Of a DNA stretch of 64,000 bases, positions 38,353-48,012 are shown piece after piece. The first letter of the stretch is position 1, and every line of letters begins with the position of its first letter. A program made the position numbers and the translations under genes. The notes beneath the pieces are model-generated. The model saw only the letters and a program-made list of their open reading frames with translations. It was not told the DNA's origin and did not search any database. The stretch is from Crocinitomix catalasitica ATCC 23190 (lineage in GTDB: Bacteria > Bacteroidota > Bacteroidia > Flavobacteriales_D > Crocinitomicaceae): the NCBI RefSeq assembly GCF_000621625.1, contig NZ_KK211318.1, positions 215,907-279,906 of the forward strand. The letters run 5' to 3'.

Positions 38353-39457
38353 TTATTTATTGCTTTTAAGCTTATTAGTACTTCAATTTAGTTGTATTCA
38401 ACACAATGACAGCCAGAATGATTCAGTTATTGAATTAACAATACCTGAAGTCTTCAGCGTCAACTATGCCAAAGGATTTGAATTAGAAAAAGGGAATGGT
38501 TTTATTAAAATAATTACCAAGTCGTTTGGAGCGAATACCTTTTTTAGAGATAGTATTTACATTGTTTATCACGATACCATTCAATTACCTAATGGGGTTA
38601 AAGCAATCAATGGAACTGTTCAAAGTTTAGCTTGTCAGTCAACAACGCATATTGCCTTCATAAATCAGTTGGGTAAAACAAATTTAATTAAAGGAATCTG
38701 TGGTTTAAACTATGTTGTCAACGACGGTGTTAAACAAATTTTGAAAAATAACAATGCCTTTGAGATTTGTTTGACTGAAAAAGTGGATACAGAATCACTA
38801 TTGGGTTCAGGAGCTGAATTGTTTACCATTTATCCTTTTGGGATTGATGTAAGTAATGACAAAAGTTATGGCGCCTTAAAATCGCTGTTTATTGCAGAGT
38901 ATTTGGAAGAATCTCAATTAGCTCGTTTGGAATGGGTAAAGTTATTTGGCTTATTATTAGGTGAACCAGAATTAGCCAATGCATATTTTCAGGAAGTAGA
39001 AGCTAATTATTTAAAATTGAAATCAAATAATATATCGCAAGAGAAAAGTTTTATAATGAATGTTCCCTTTAATGAAATTTGGTATATGCCTTCGCCGCAA
39101 TCGGTAGGAGTGCAGTTGATTGAGGATGCCGGATTGAATTATTTTTATGCTGATACGGAAGGAACTGAAAATATTAGTTTACCAAAAGAAACCGTGTGGA
39201 ATGATGGGGTATCGGCTGATTATTGGTTCATTATTGCTGAAAGACCGCAGGATTTTACACTTGCCGATTTGGTTAAGGAAGAGGAAGTGTATGCCGAATT
39301 TAAATCGGTGAAAGAAGGACAAGTATATTTTTGCAATACAGTTAATGTTGATTATTTTGCGCAAGGTACAATTGAACCGGATGTGATACTTAAAGACATT
39401 CAAGCAGCAGCTGCGAATGTGCAATTCGACTCAAAATACTTTAAATTATTGAAGTGA
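38342..39457 (+). CDS. ABC transporter substrate-binding lipoprotein (FepB/BtuF-like)
   Basis: 371 residues with lipobox FSC (Cys18). It has the two-lobed periplasmic-binding fold for metal chelates: the segment after residue ~95 (QSTTHIAFINQLG), ELFTIYPFGIDVSN, and a long hinge helix (~190-230) are typical of class III binding proteins for siderophores, haem or cobalamin. It overlaps the preceding gene by 11 nt and precedes the FecCD permease by 24 bp. The ligand cannot be told from the sequence. Confidence 0.88.
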   Translation: MRYSYLLLLSLLVLQFSCIQHNDSQNDSVIELTIPEVFSVNYAKGFELEKGNGFIKIITKSFGANTFFRDSIYIVYHDTIQLPNGVKAINGTVQSLACQSTTHIAFINQLGKTNLIKGICGLNYVVNDGVKQILKNNNAFEICLTEKVDTESLLGSGAELFTIYPFGIDVSNDKSYGALKSLFIAEYLEESQLARLEWVKLFGLLLGEPELANAYFQEVEANYLKLKSNNISQEKSFIMNVPFNEIWYMPSPQSVGVQLIEDAGLNYFYADTEGTENISLPKETVWNDGVSADYWFIIAERPQDFTLADLVKEEEVYAEFKSVKEGQVYFCNTVNVDYFAQGTIEPDVILKDIQAAAANVQFDSKYFKLLK

Positions 39458-39481
39458 TTTTCTCTTAAAAGATAGTACTGA

Positions 39482-40492
39482 ATGATTGTAAAGCGTGACG
39501 CCATATTATTTATTATTTTTGGAATGGGTATTCTTTTAGCCGTTGTCATGAATATATTATATGGTGCGGTAAAAATACCTGCTGCAGATGTGATCAGTAT
39601 CTTTAAAGGAGAAGTGGTGGAGAATGCAGCCTGGTCTTACATCATCGAAAGTCGATTTTTTAGATCCATTGTGGCCGTATTTGCTGGTGGAGCTTTGTCA
39701 GTTGCGGGATTAATTCTTCAAGTTTATTTTCGTAATCCATTGGCTGGTCCGGGCGTTCTTGGTATTACTTCTGGAGCATCATTAGGAGTGGCCTTTGTTG
39801 TATTAGGTGGAGCGAGTATGTCTTCTGTATTAGGTCTTTTTGGAATTATTGGTGCCGGTTCGGCTGGAGCAATTGCTGTTTTGTTTTTATTGCTTTTTAT
39901 CTCCCGATTTATTAAAAGTTCCGTAACGTTATTAGTTGCTGGTTTGATGTTTGGTTATTTCACGGCAGCTTTGATCAATATTTTATATTTATCTGCAAGT
40001 ATGGCCGATACCAGAGCATTTGTGATTTGGGGATTGGGGAGTTTTGAAGGTTTGAATAGCCATGAATTGACCATCTTTTCAACCGGTATCATTTTTTTAA
40101 TACTTTGTAGTTTTTTCTTGATAAAACCGCTAAATGGCTTGGTTTTAGGCCAAGATTATTCAAATTCCTTAGGTATTCATATCAAAAGAACAAAATTTTT
40201 AATCATTCTAATTACTGGGGTATTGGCAGCAATAGTCACTGTTTATTGTGGTCCCATTGGTTTTATCGGAATCGCTATTCCACAATTAATAAGGAGGATG
40301 ACAAAGTCGAAAAATCATTCGGTTATTATTCCACTCGCTTTTTTAGGTGGAGCATTTTTGGCAATTCTAGCTGATATCGTTGTACGATTGAGTGGGAATA
40401 CATTGCCTGTAAATACTGTAACAGCTTTAATTGGAGCACCTATAATTATTTGGGTGATAATGAATATGAACAAACGAAATGCTGAAATTTAA
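39482..40492 (+). CDS. FecCD-family ABC transporter permease
   Basis: 336 residues, about ten transmembrane helices. Family hallmarks: LRSIVAVFAGGALSVAGL-like (FRSIVAVFAGGALSVAGLIL), RNPLAGPGVLGITSGASLG, and GPIGFIGIAIPQLIRRM near the cytoplasmic ATPase contact. It forms the inner-membrane channel of a siderophore, haem or cobalamin importer with its neighbours. Overlaps the ATPase gene by 14 nt. Confidence 0.95.
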   Translation: MIVKRDAILFIIFGMGILLAVVMNILYGAVKIPAADVISIFKGEVVENAAWSYIIESRFFRSIVAVFAGGALSVAGLILQVYFRNPLAGPGVLGITSGASLGVAFVVLGGASMSSVLGLFGIIGAGSAGAIAVLFLLLFISRFIKSSVTLLVAGLMFGYFTAALINILYLSASMADTRAFVIWGLGSFEGLNSHELTIFSTGIIFLILCSFFLIKPLNGLVLGQDYSNSLGIHIKRTKFLIILITGVLAAIVTVYCGPIGFIGIAIPQLIRRMTKSKNHSVIIPLAFLGGAFLAILADIVVRLSGNTLPVNTVTALIGAPIIIWVIMNMNKRNAEI

Positions 40493-41192
40493 AAACGTTC
40501 ATATCAAAACGGATGGGGGACCGCTATTTCAAATTCAAGATTTGGAATTAAAGGATGGTTTAGTCGCTTTAATGGGACGAAATGGTGCTGGAAAGTCAAC
40601 CCTAATTAAATCTATTCTAGGTAATAAATCCTTATTCGAAGGAACAATAACATTGGACAATAAGAATATTGGTGATTTTGCGGCAAAAGACTTGGCAAAA
40701 TTGATTAGCGTAGTCGCAACGAAACCAACTTTATTTGGAAATCACTCCGGGCGAGAGGTATTGAATCTTGGACGTTTACCTTATCAGAATTTAATGGCTA
40801 AATTGACTGCTGAAGATAAAGTGAAGGTCGATGAGATTATAGCCTTATTGAATTTAGGTAAGTTCAGTGACCGCCGCTTTACTGATTTAAGTGATGGAGA
40901 AAAGCAAATGATCATGATTGGTAGGGCAATGGTGCAAGACACGCAACTAATTCTTCTGGACGAACCGAGCGCCTTTCTTGATTTAGTGAACCGACATCAA
41001 TTAATGAAATTAATGCGGGAAATTGTAGATAAGACAGGTAAATTAATCTTGTTCTCAACGCATCAAACTGATGATTTGGAAAAGTACTGTGACACCGTTT
41101 TATTAATTGAAAAAGGACAATTGTTGAACTTGAAAAATCCAGCTACTTTTAAAGCTGATATTTATAAAAGTTTTGGTTTAGATGAAGTTTAG
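40479..41192 (+). CDS. ABC transporter ATP-binding protein of the FecCD importer
   Basis: 237 residues. Walker A GRNGAGKST (33-41), signature LSDGEKQMIMIGRAM, Walker B LILLDEPSAFLDL, and switch His in LFSTHQTDD. It is FecE/BtuD-like and supplies ATP hydrolysis for the permease just upstream. It overlaps the permease by 14 nt and the GSCFA gene by 11 nt. Confidence 0.95.
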   Translation: MLKFKNVHIKTDGGPLFQIQDLELKDGLVALMGRNGAGKSTLIKSILGNKSLFEGTITLDNKNIGDFAAKDLAKLISVVATKPTLFGNHSGREVLNLGRLPYQNLMAKLTAEDKVKVDEIIALLNLGKFSDRRFTDLSDGEKQMIMIGRAMVQDTQLILLDEPSAFLDLVNRHQLMKLMREIVDKTGKLILFSTHQTDDLEKYCDTVLLIEKGQLLNLKNPATFKADIYKSFGLDEV

Positions 41193-42111
41193 AACAACCT
41201 TAAATATTGCTCCTCAATTGGATTTTATCAATCCTAAGCAAGAAATTGTTAGTATTGGATCTTGTTTTGCCGATTCGGTAGGTAATCGATTAAAGTCAGT
41301 TGGTTTTAAAGCTGAAATCAATCCTTTTGGTGTGCTTTTTAATCCGTATTCTATTTTAAAAAATTTAAAAAACACAATTAATGACGCAGTAGATACTGAT
41401 ATGTTCCTTCAACGGGATGAATCTAGTTTTCATTATGATTTTCACTCGAGAATTAATAGCGAATCGGAAGAAGATTTAACGCGTCAATTAAACGACATTC
41501 AGAATACATTAAAGAAACAATTATTAGCTGCGGACAGACTTATTTTAACATTCGGTTCTGCTTGGGTTTATCGACATATTGAATCGAATAATATTGTTGC
41601 CAATTGCCATAAAATTCCACAGGTTAATTTTAAAAAGGAATTACTGAATTTAACCGATCTAAAGGCTGACTACCGTAATTTTATTCGTGATTTAAAAACA
41701 ATCAATCCTAAATTGGAAGTGCTATTAACTGTCAGTCCTGTTCGACACGTTAAGGATGGTCTACATGAAAATAACCTGAGTAAATCTACCTTGCATTTAT
41801 TGACGCATTATTTGGTTGAATCATTCGGTTTTGTTCATTATTTTCCAGCTTACGAATTGATAATAGATGATTTAAGGGATTATCGTTTTTATAAAGAAGA
41901 TTTAATTCATCCAACAAATCAGGCGGTGAATTACGTTTTTGAAGTATTGTCTGATACTTATTTTACACCAAAAACAAAAGAAATCATTCGATTAAAAGAG
42001 AAGTTGTATTTATTGCAGAATCATTTGCAAATTGTGAAATCAAAACCTGACGAAAAGTTAAAACTTAAAGCGGCGGAAATTCAACGTCAAATTGATCAGC
42101 TACTTAAATAA
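41182..42111 (+). CDS. GSCFA domain-containing protein
   Basis: 309 residues, no signal peptide. The diagnostic IGSCFADSVGNRL near residue ~28 gives the family its name. The fold is SGNH/GDSL-like; NPFGVLFNPYSI, LTFGSAWVY, TVSPVRH and DLIHPTN (Asp/His pair) match an esterase-type active site, so acyl-ester hydrolysis or transfer is plausible. In Bacteroidota the family's substrate is not established. It is the last gene of the operon and convergent with dinB (5-bp gap). Context suggests processing of a polysaccharide or imported chelate. Confidence 0.93.
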   Translation: MKFRTTLNIAPQLDFINPKQEIVSIGSCFADSVGNRLKSVGFKAEINPFGVLFNPYSILKNLKNTINDAVDTDMFLQRDESSFHYDFHSRINSESEEDLTRQLNDIQNTLKKQLLAADRLILTFGSAWVYRHIESNNIVANCHKIPQVNFKKELLNLTDLKADYRNFIRDLKTINPKLEVLLTVSPVRHVKDGLHENNLSKSTLHLLTHYLVESFGFVHYFPAYELIIDDLRDYRFYKEDLIHPTNQAVNYVFEVLSDTYFTPKTKEIIRLKEKLYLLQNHLQIVKSKPDEKLKLKAAEIQRQIDQLLK

Positions 42112-42116
42112 GTTGG

Positions 42117-43208
42117 TTAAAATTTGAACGTTAATTGGGGTTTGTTCTTGGCCAATTCCTCTTCTTTATCAACCTTTAAATTAGACATTGAAACACCTAA
42201 TAATCGCACTGGTTTTTGCATCAAATCTTCTTTCATAATCTCTCTAATTACCTTCATTAAATGATTGGCTTGATCTGTAAAATCTGAAATTGTTTTACTC
42301 CGGGTAATTTGAGTGAAATCGTTATATTTTAGTTTAATTGTGACCGTTTTACCCTTAGTTTTTGCTTTTTTTAGCCTTTTTACTGATTCATTCGCAATTT
42401 TTTCCAATTCAATTAAAGCATCAGTTTCAGTATAAATATTGTTTTCAAAAGTATGTTCCGTACCAACAGATTTTCTAATCCGGTCAGGTCTCACTTCGCT
42501 GTATTGTATACCTCGCACGATATCATAGAAATGATTACCTGATTTACCAAAGTTTTGGACCAAGAATTCACGGCTATGTTGTTTTAATTGAGCGCCATTA
42601 TAAATGCCCCAACTATTCATTTTATCCGCTGTTACTTTTCCAATTCCAAAGAATTTTCGAATAGATAATAATTCTAAAAAGGCAACAACTTCCTTTGGTT
42701 TGATGGTTTTTTGTCCATTCGGTTTATTTATATCACTCGCAATTTTGGCTGTGAATTTATTGATAGAGATTCCCGCAGAAGCGGTTAATCCAGTCACTTC
42801 AAAAATCTTTTGTCGAATTTCTGCAGCTATTGCTGTGGCAGAAGGATGTCCCTTTAGGTTAGCACTTACATCCAAAAATGCTTCATCAAGCGATAAAGGC
42901 TCCACTAAATCTGTGTATTCATGAAAGACCTTTCGAATCATGTTAGAAATTTCTTTATAGCGTTCGAATCGGGGTTTTACGAAGATTAATTGCGGACATT
43001 TTCTTTTGGCTAGTGCACTAGACATGGCAGATTTTACACCGAATTTTCTCGCTTCATAACTGGCAGCTGCAACAACTCCTCGCTTTTCGCCTCCGCCAAC
43101 AGCAATTGGTTTTCCTTTTAAATCAGGATTGTCCAATTGTTCAACAGAAGCATAAAATGCATCCATGTCTATATGAATAATCTTTCGATTTGGATCGATG
43201 GCTGTCAT
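42117..43208 (-). CDS. dinB: DNA polymerase IV (Y family)
   Basis: 363 residues. A translesion polymerase. Catalytic carboxylates lie in IIHIDMDAFYASVEQ and SLDEAFLDVS; AVGGGEKRGVVAAASYEARKFG is the nucleotide-binding region, and ASAGISINKFTAKIASDINKP leads into the thumb. The little-finger domain (~240-345) is present; the C-terminus (PQLTFKF) could be a beta-clamp-binding peptide. It overlaps the TfoX-like gene upstream by 4 nt (ATGA). Confidence 0.96.
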   Translation of the reverse strand: MTAIDPNRKIIHIDMDAFYASVEQLDNPDLKGKPIAVGGGEKRGVVAAASYEARKFGVKSAMSSALAKRKCPQLIFVKPRFERYKEISNMIRKVFHEYTDLVEPLSLDEAFLDVSANLKGHPSATAIAAEIRQKIFEVTGLTASAGISINKFTAKIASDINKPNGQKTIKPKEVVAFLELLSIRKFFGIGKVTADKMNSWGIYNGAQLKQHSREFLVQNFGKSGNHFYDIVRGIQYSEVRPDRIRKSVGTEHTFENNIYTETDALIELEKIANESVKRLKKAKTKGKTVTIKLKYNDFTQITRSKTISDFTDQANHLMKVIREIMKEDLMQKPVRLLGVSMSNLKVDKEEELAKNKPQLTFKF

Positions 43209-43519
43209 CTACTTGTCTCGATAACAAATTCGGCCGCAGCATTTGCGAACGCCGTCCATTGATCGCTAAATACATAAGGAACTTGCACCCATGCTTTCAT
43301 TGGGCGTTTTTTTCCGGAAGGGTCAAACAATTGGGCGCCCTCAAGATTTATTGCTAAACTATGACTTTCTCCTTCTAATTTAAATACCATTTCATTTTGA
43401 AAGAAAGCAATAAATGCTTTTCCATTCACCTTAAAACAAGGTTTGCCAAACATTTGACTCTGCTCACTGTTTGGAATCGAATGACCTATCTCAATATAAA
43501 GCGTTTCTTCTGATGACAT
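43205..43519 (-). CDS. TfoX N-terminal-like small protein
   Basis: 104 residues. MFGKPCFKVNGKAFIAFFQ followed by MVFKLEGE resembles the start of TfoX/Sxy N-terminal domains, here without the C-terminal half. The match is by eye only; a YdhG/DUF1801-like alternative is possible. Its stop overlaps the dinB start, so the two are probably co-translated. No regulatory role is shown. Confidence 0.65.
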   Translation of the reverse strand: MSSEETLYIEIGHSIPNSEQSQMFGKPCFKVNGKAFIAFFQNEMVFKLEGESHSLAINLEGAQLFDPSGKKRPMKAWVQVPYVFSDQWTAFANAAAEFVIETSR

Positions 43520-43723
43520 ACTAATTTGAATTATTTTTTAGTTCTGAAATATATTTTCAATCGAATTATTACGAGAATTTCTGACTAAATAATGAGTAAT
43601 TCATCCTACGAATTTAGATAATTCATCACTTTATTACAATTATAAACTTGTATAATCTCAAACAATCAGACAACTTAATATTATTGCAATTGTACTTATC
43701 ATGAAATAATTAAAACTATTGAT

Positions 43724-45523
43724 ATGAAAAAATCGTTACTCGCTACATTTTTATTGATTTTAATTCCAATTACAGTAGTTTTTGGACAAATAACTTTCCA
43801 GAAAATTTATGCATCTCCATTACCCAGTATTTCTGGTCAAGTTATAACATGTGCGGATGGCGGATATGCGCATGTTGCCAGTCTTGATTATGGCTTTGAA
43901 AGAAACTTTGATTTTGTTTTGAATAAAACAGATATGAATGGGGATATTGAATGGACAAAAACTTATGGTGGACTTTCAGGAGATTACGCAACTACGATTG
44001 AACAATTACCAGATGGAGGATTTATAATAGGCGGACATTCTTCAAGTTTTGACGCTTTGTATTATGATATATACATAATTCGCGTTGATGCGATGGGAGA
44101 AGAGGTGTGGTCTAAAATGTATGGTGGTGAAGATTTGGAGCAATTACATAGTATAAAAGTGATCAATAAAAATGAGTTTGTTATTGCAGGTTTTACACTA
44201 AGTTTTGGAGAGGGAAGAAAGGATTATTTTTTATCAAAAATTAATGATGATGGTGATATAATTTGGTCATATACATATGGGAAAAATGATATTGACGATT
44301 TATATTCAATGGAGCTAACAAGTGATAATGGTATTTTATTGGCTGGCGGGAGTACCGATTTTAATCCGGAAGGATCTAATGTCAATCTGCTCAAAATAGA
44401 TTCGGAAGGAGATACCTTATGGACAAAAGCTTATCACAATGAAACTGCGGTTTCAATTCCTTTTAGTGCAATTGAAACGGCTGACGGTGGACTTGTTATT
44501 GGAGCCTATGCCGGTGAAGGTTATGAAAGTGAATATTATATTATTCGTACTGACGCTGTTGGTGATACTTTATGGACTAAATCGTATGCATTGGTATATT
44601 GTGATGATTGGTGCAGATCAATTCGTGAAACACCTGAAGGTGATTTTATTATGTCTGGGTATGCTGGATGTAGAGATGGAAGTTTTTTGACAAAAATTGA
44701 TGCCATGGGTGAAATACTTTGGTCAAAACAATATGTAGGGTATACTAATAATTCGCGTGTTGAAATTACACAGGATGATGGTTATTTATTCATGTCTATG
44801 GATCATAGAGAAGAAGATTTTGGTAGCAATATTCGTTTTATAAAAACGGATGAAGAAGGTATAAGTGGATGTGAAGAGTACGAAATAAGAGCAACAGAGA
44901 CAACCAGCCGAACAAGTATAATGCCTGGTATTGTCATAATTAATGAATGTCCGTGGGTTGTATCAACACCAGAAACAGATGTGCTTATACCTGAATTTAT
45001 TGATTCTACAGTTTGTATCGCATGTGACTCTATTAGTGCAGGTTTCGATTTTACAAGCGATTATATGGAGGTTGATTTTGAAGACGAATCTTATGCTGCA
45101 ACAACTTGGACTTGGGATTTTGGTGATGGTGGTACTTCAGAAGAACAACATCCGACATATATATATGAAACAGCAGGGACTTATGATGTTTGTTTGGAGG
45201 CTAATAACCCTATTTGTGGAACGCATACTATTTGTCATGAAGTGACAGTTGTTTTGGATGAAACAGGAATTATTGAGCACAATTTAAATAATATTTCAAT
45301 TTACCCTAATCCAACAAAAAATAGATTAAATATTCAAACAGAAAATAAAATTACAATCAATAGTTTACTTATTTATTCCTTAACAGGAGAGATTGTTTTA
45401 CAAGAATCGATGAAGGCATCACAAAATATAATTCTAGATGTTGGACATCTTGCAAATGGTGTTTATATCATCGAATTACAAACATCTGAAGGGAATAAAG
45501 TTTCTAAAATTATTCGACAGTAG
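43724..45523 (+). CDS. PKD-domain protein with T9SS type A sorting domain
   Basis: 599 residues. The signal peptide ends near VVFGQ. Residues ~25-410 contain about eight repeats built around GDIEWTKTYGG / GDTLWTKAYHN / GEILWSKQYVG with DGGFIIGG-type turns, probably a beta-propeller. A PKD domain follows (~440-505, TTWTWDFGDGGTSEEQHPTY), then the type A sorting tail (ISIYPNPTKNRLNIQ to NKVSKIIRQ). Secreted or surface-anchored; no catalytic residue is seen. Confidence 0.92.
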   Translation: MKKSLLATFLLILIPITVVFGQITFQKIYASPLPSISGQVITCADGGYAHVASLDYGFERNFDFVLNKTDMNGDIEWTKTYGGLSGDYATTIEQLPDGGFIIGGHSSSFDALYYDIYIIRVDAMGEEVWSKMYGGEDLEQLHSIKVINKNEFVIAGFTLSFGEGRKDYFLSKINDDGDIIWSYTYGKNDIDDLYSMELTSDNGILLAGGSTDFNPEGSNVNLLKIDSEGDTLWTKAYHNETAVSIPFSAIETADGGLVIGAYAGEGYESEYYIIRTDAVGDTLWTKSYALVYCDDWCRSIRETPEGDFIMSGYAGCRDGSFLTKIDAMGEILWSKQYVGYTNNSRVEITQDDGYLFMSMDHREEDFGSNIRFIKTDEEGISGCEEYEIRATETTSRTSIMPGIVIINECPWVVSTPETDVLIPEFIDSTVCIACDSISAGFDFTSDYMEVDFEDESYAATTWTWDFGDGGTSEEQHPTYIYETAGTYDVCLEANNPICGTHTICHEVTVVLDETGIIEHNLNNISIYPNPTKNRLNIQTENKITINSLLIYSLTGEIVLQESMKASQNIILDVGHLANGVYIIELQTSEGNKVSKIIRQ

Positions 45524-45567
45524 TATCGTTTTAATGTAGCGGGAAGATTGCAATGCAGAAGCTGTGT

Positions 45568-46287
45568 TTATTTAACCACTTTCAATGCACTATTAATTTG
45601 CTCATCTAAAATAAGCTTGCTTTTAAAGGCTTCCCAATTTGTATAATTGTTGGGTGAGTCATTGATTTGTAGATACCTGAATGAAAGATCGGAGTGAGGA
45701 ATGATGACAACGGTACGCCCGAAACGTAAATCGAATAATTTCATGTTGATGAGTAGGTTAGCATATCCGTCAGGACTTCCAGTGAAAACCCAATCATATT
45801 GATGCTGTTCGAATTTGAAATAGCCCGTTGCAGTTAAATAAGGCGCATTACGTGATTCGACCAGTGTTGATTCATCAGCTTCCTTATCTTCCGTTAAAAC
45901 TATTAATGTGAGCTGATTAATGATGGAATCGCTATCAAAATTTTCGTATTCACCAACTGTTACGACTTTAAATATATGTGAATCAATTTCAAGTATAAAT
46001 GAATTACTTGCAACTGCATATTCGTATTCAGCAACAGGAAAGGGTGTTTTCCGAAGTGGGTAACTGTCGAATATTTCTTTATAGTTTTTGTAATTTTCAA
46101 TGTCTTGTTGAAGCATTGTGATATCCCAATTCGAGCTGTCTAAATGCGATTGAGCTTTGGTTTCTAGTGTCGTTTTATTCCAAAGTAGGGTATCGTTATT
46201 CAAAGGAATAAGCGTAACATTAGGTTCGTTTTGACAAGCGAATTGGAAGGAAGCGATTATAACTGCTAATAGTAATGAGCTTTTCAT
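45568..46287 (-). CDS. Hypothetical lipoprotein
   Basis: 239 residues with lipobox QFAC (Cys18) and then QNEPNVTLIPLNND. The mature domain has no recognised motif (FEQHQYDWVFTGSPDGYANLL is part of it). It lies 2 bp after the DinB-fold gene, as the last of five packed minus-strand genes. Confidence 0.78.
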   Translation of the reverse strand: MKSSLLLAVIIASFQFACQNEPNVTLIPLNNDTLLWNKTTLETKAQSHLDSSNWDITMLQQDIENYKNYKEIFDSYPLRKTPFPVAEYEYAVASNSFILEIDSHIFKVVTVGEYENFDSDSIINQLTLIVLTEDKEADESTLVESRNAPYLTATGYFKFEQHQYDWVFTGSPDGYANLLINMKLFDLRFGRTVVIIPHSDLSFRYLQINDSPNNYTNWEAFKSKLILDEQINSALKVVK

Positions 46288-46289
46288 AT

Positions 46290-46754
46290 TTATCTATTTA
46301 TTCGATTTTCAATTTGACGACGATGCCGCAAAATATGAACTATGGCATGTTCCATTAGTTGCTCAATATCATAACTAACATTCCATCTTGATTGAATTTT
46401 AAATAGCTCAATTTCTTCGTTTGATTTATCCCAGAATTCTTCAAATGCTTGTTCTGTAAAGTTGAGCATTTTATTCAGTTCCTGTATCACTTTTGCCGGA
46501 GTAACTATCTTTTCATTGTATTCTATCCATACATTTTTCTCAAATATCGAATTAATGTAATTGGCATAAGTATATCCGGATTGTATTATGTGAAAACAGA
46601 TTGTTTCGATTGATTTGCAATCTGGATCTGTTGCTTGCTTGTCTGTTATTTTTTCGAATAAATCTTGATTAACTCCAGATAGAATCGATTTCAAGTCAAT
46701 TGTTGATCTTCTATACTCATCCATGAGTGCGACTAACATTGCGTTTTTTTGCAT
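46290..46754 (-). CDS. DinB-fold protein
   Basis: 154 residues. A helical bundle with CFHIIQSGYTYANYI (first His), then LMEHAIVHILRHRRQIENR, which supplies the later His residues and a typical C-terminal helix of DinB/YfiT proteins. Divergent from the DinB protein at 27684-28199. Packed between an unknown exported protein (4-bp gap) and a lipoprotein (2-bp gap). Function unknown. Confidence 0.82.
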   Translation of the reverse strand: MQKNAMLVALMDEYRRSTIDLKSILSGVNQDLFEKITDKQATDPDCKSIETICFHIIQSGYTYANYINSIFEKNVWIEYNEKIVTPAKVIQELNKMLNFTEQAFEEFWDKSNEEIELFKIQSRWNVSYDIEQLMEHAIVHILRHRRQIENRINR

Positions 46755-46758
46755 GTGT

Positions 46759-47157
46759 TCAGAATTTATTTATTTTTTTTACTTTTTCTGCCCATAAATT
46801 TTGCGCTAAATCATACTTCTCCAACACAGAAACATTTGTGATATGATCGACGGACGCAGCTTCATCTACAATTCGAATCTTATAAATACTGCCGACCTCA
46901 AAAAAGTTCTTTTTATTAAATTCGGGACATGTAAAATGCACACCAATTGATTTATACATATAGTTCGAATCCGAATATTCAATAATTTCAAATTCAAAAA
47001 CGGTCGCAAATAAAAAATATCCGCAATGAGGTGGTAAGTTCACTTCGTTGATTAATTTACCTTTTAATTCGTATGATACTATTTCAACTGTATCATTTTG
47101 TGCAATACCAACTATATGAATAAGACCGAATAATAAGATTAAATACAATTTTACCAC
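46759..47157 (-). CDS. Small exported protein of unknown function
   Basis: 132 residues with signal peptide MVKLYLILLFGLIHIVGIAQ. The mature ~110 residues contain two Cys (PPHCGYFLF and HFTCPEF) that could form a disulfide. No family recognised. It starts 2 bp after the sulfurtransferase gene. Confidence 0.75.
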   Translation of the reverse strand: MVKLYLILLFGLIHIVGIAQNDTVEIVSYELKGKLINEVNLPPHCGYFLFATVFEFEIIEYSDSNYMYKSIGVHFTCPEFNKKNFFEVGSIYKIRIVDEAASVDHITNVSVLEKYDLAQNLWAEKVKKINKF

Positions 47158-47159
47158 AA

Positions 47160-47999
47160 TTAAACCTCCTTCGCTATTGGCTTATTATTTCTCGACCATT
47201 CACTCCAAGATCCCACGTATAGCTTTGGAATTTCAAGACCGGCATAATCCATCGCCAAAATTAAATGGCAAGCTGTCACACCTGAACCACAATGCACTGC
47301 AATATTTTTTGATGGGGTAGTGCCAAAAACAAGGTCGAATTTCTCTCTCAGTACTTCTTTTGATTTAAATAAGCCGTTTTCTGTTAAGAGGTCTTCAAAA
47401 GGTAAATTGATACTTCCAGGAATGTGACCAGCAATTAAATCTATGGGTTCGAATTCGCCATTATACCTGCCAGATTCACGCACGTCAATTACTATATGCT
47501 GATTGTCTTTTGCAAAAACTTCTACCGCATTGATGTCTATCAAAGGTAAATTCCAATCTGTTGCCTGATATTCTTCCTTAGTATTAGGTCGAGCAATTCT
47601 GCTTTCCATCATAATTTCCGCACTTTCCGCTGCTTGAATTCCACCATCAATCACTTGTACTTTTTGATGACCTAACGATTTCAACATCCACCAAAAACGA
47701 GCGGCTGCATTCGCGCCACTTTTGTCGTCATAAACAACGACATGACTCGCATTGGTTATTCCTAAATGACTTAATGTTTTAATAAAGTCATCAACAGATG
47801 GGAGTGGATGTCTACCACCATTTGCTGCATCATCTTTTAGTGCAGACAAATCTTTATTCAAATCAATATATATGGCTTTTTTGATGTGCTTTTCGGCATA
47901 GTTATTCATCGCATCTTTACCACTTCGTGCGTCAATTAAAACTAAATTTTCTTTCGTAAATAAAGATTTTAATTCGTTGGTATGGATTATCGGATTCAT
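47160..47999 (-). CDS. Thiosulfate/3-mercaptopyruvate sulfurtransferase
   Basis: 279 residues with two rhodanese domains: N-terminal inactive (~1-130, VLIDARSGKDAMNNYAEKHI) and C-terminal active (~150-279). The active loop HCGSGVTACH (Cys237) is the CGSGVT form of mercaptopyruvate sulfurtransferases rather than the CRxGxR of rhodaneses. No signal peptide, so it is cytoplasmic. It would transfer sulfur to thiols or cyanide. Member of a five-gene packed set. Confidence 0.93.
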   Translation of the reverse strand: MNPIIHTNELKSLFTKENLVLIDARSGKDAMNNYAEKHIKKAIYIDLNKDLSALKDDAANGGRHPLPSVDDFIKTLSHLGITNASHVVVYDDKSGANAAARFWWMLKSLGHQKVQVIDGGIQAAESAEIMMESRIARPNTKEEYQATDWNLPLIDINAVEVFAKDNQHIVIDVRESGRYNGEFEPIDLIAGHIPGSINLPFEDLLTENGLFKSKEVLREKFDLVFGTTPSKNIAVHCGSGVTACHLILAMDYAGLEIPKLYVGSWSEWSRNNKPIAKEV

Positions 48000-48012
48000 C
48001 TATATTATTATT

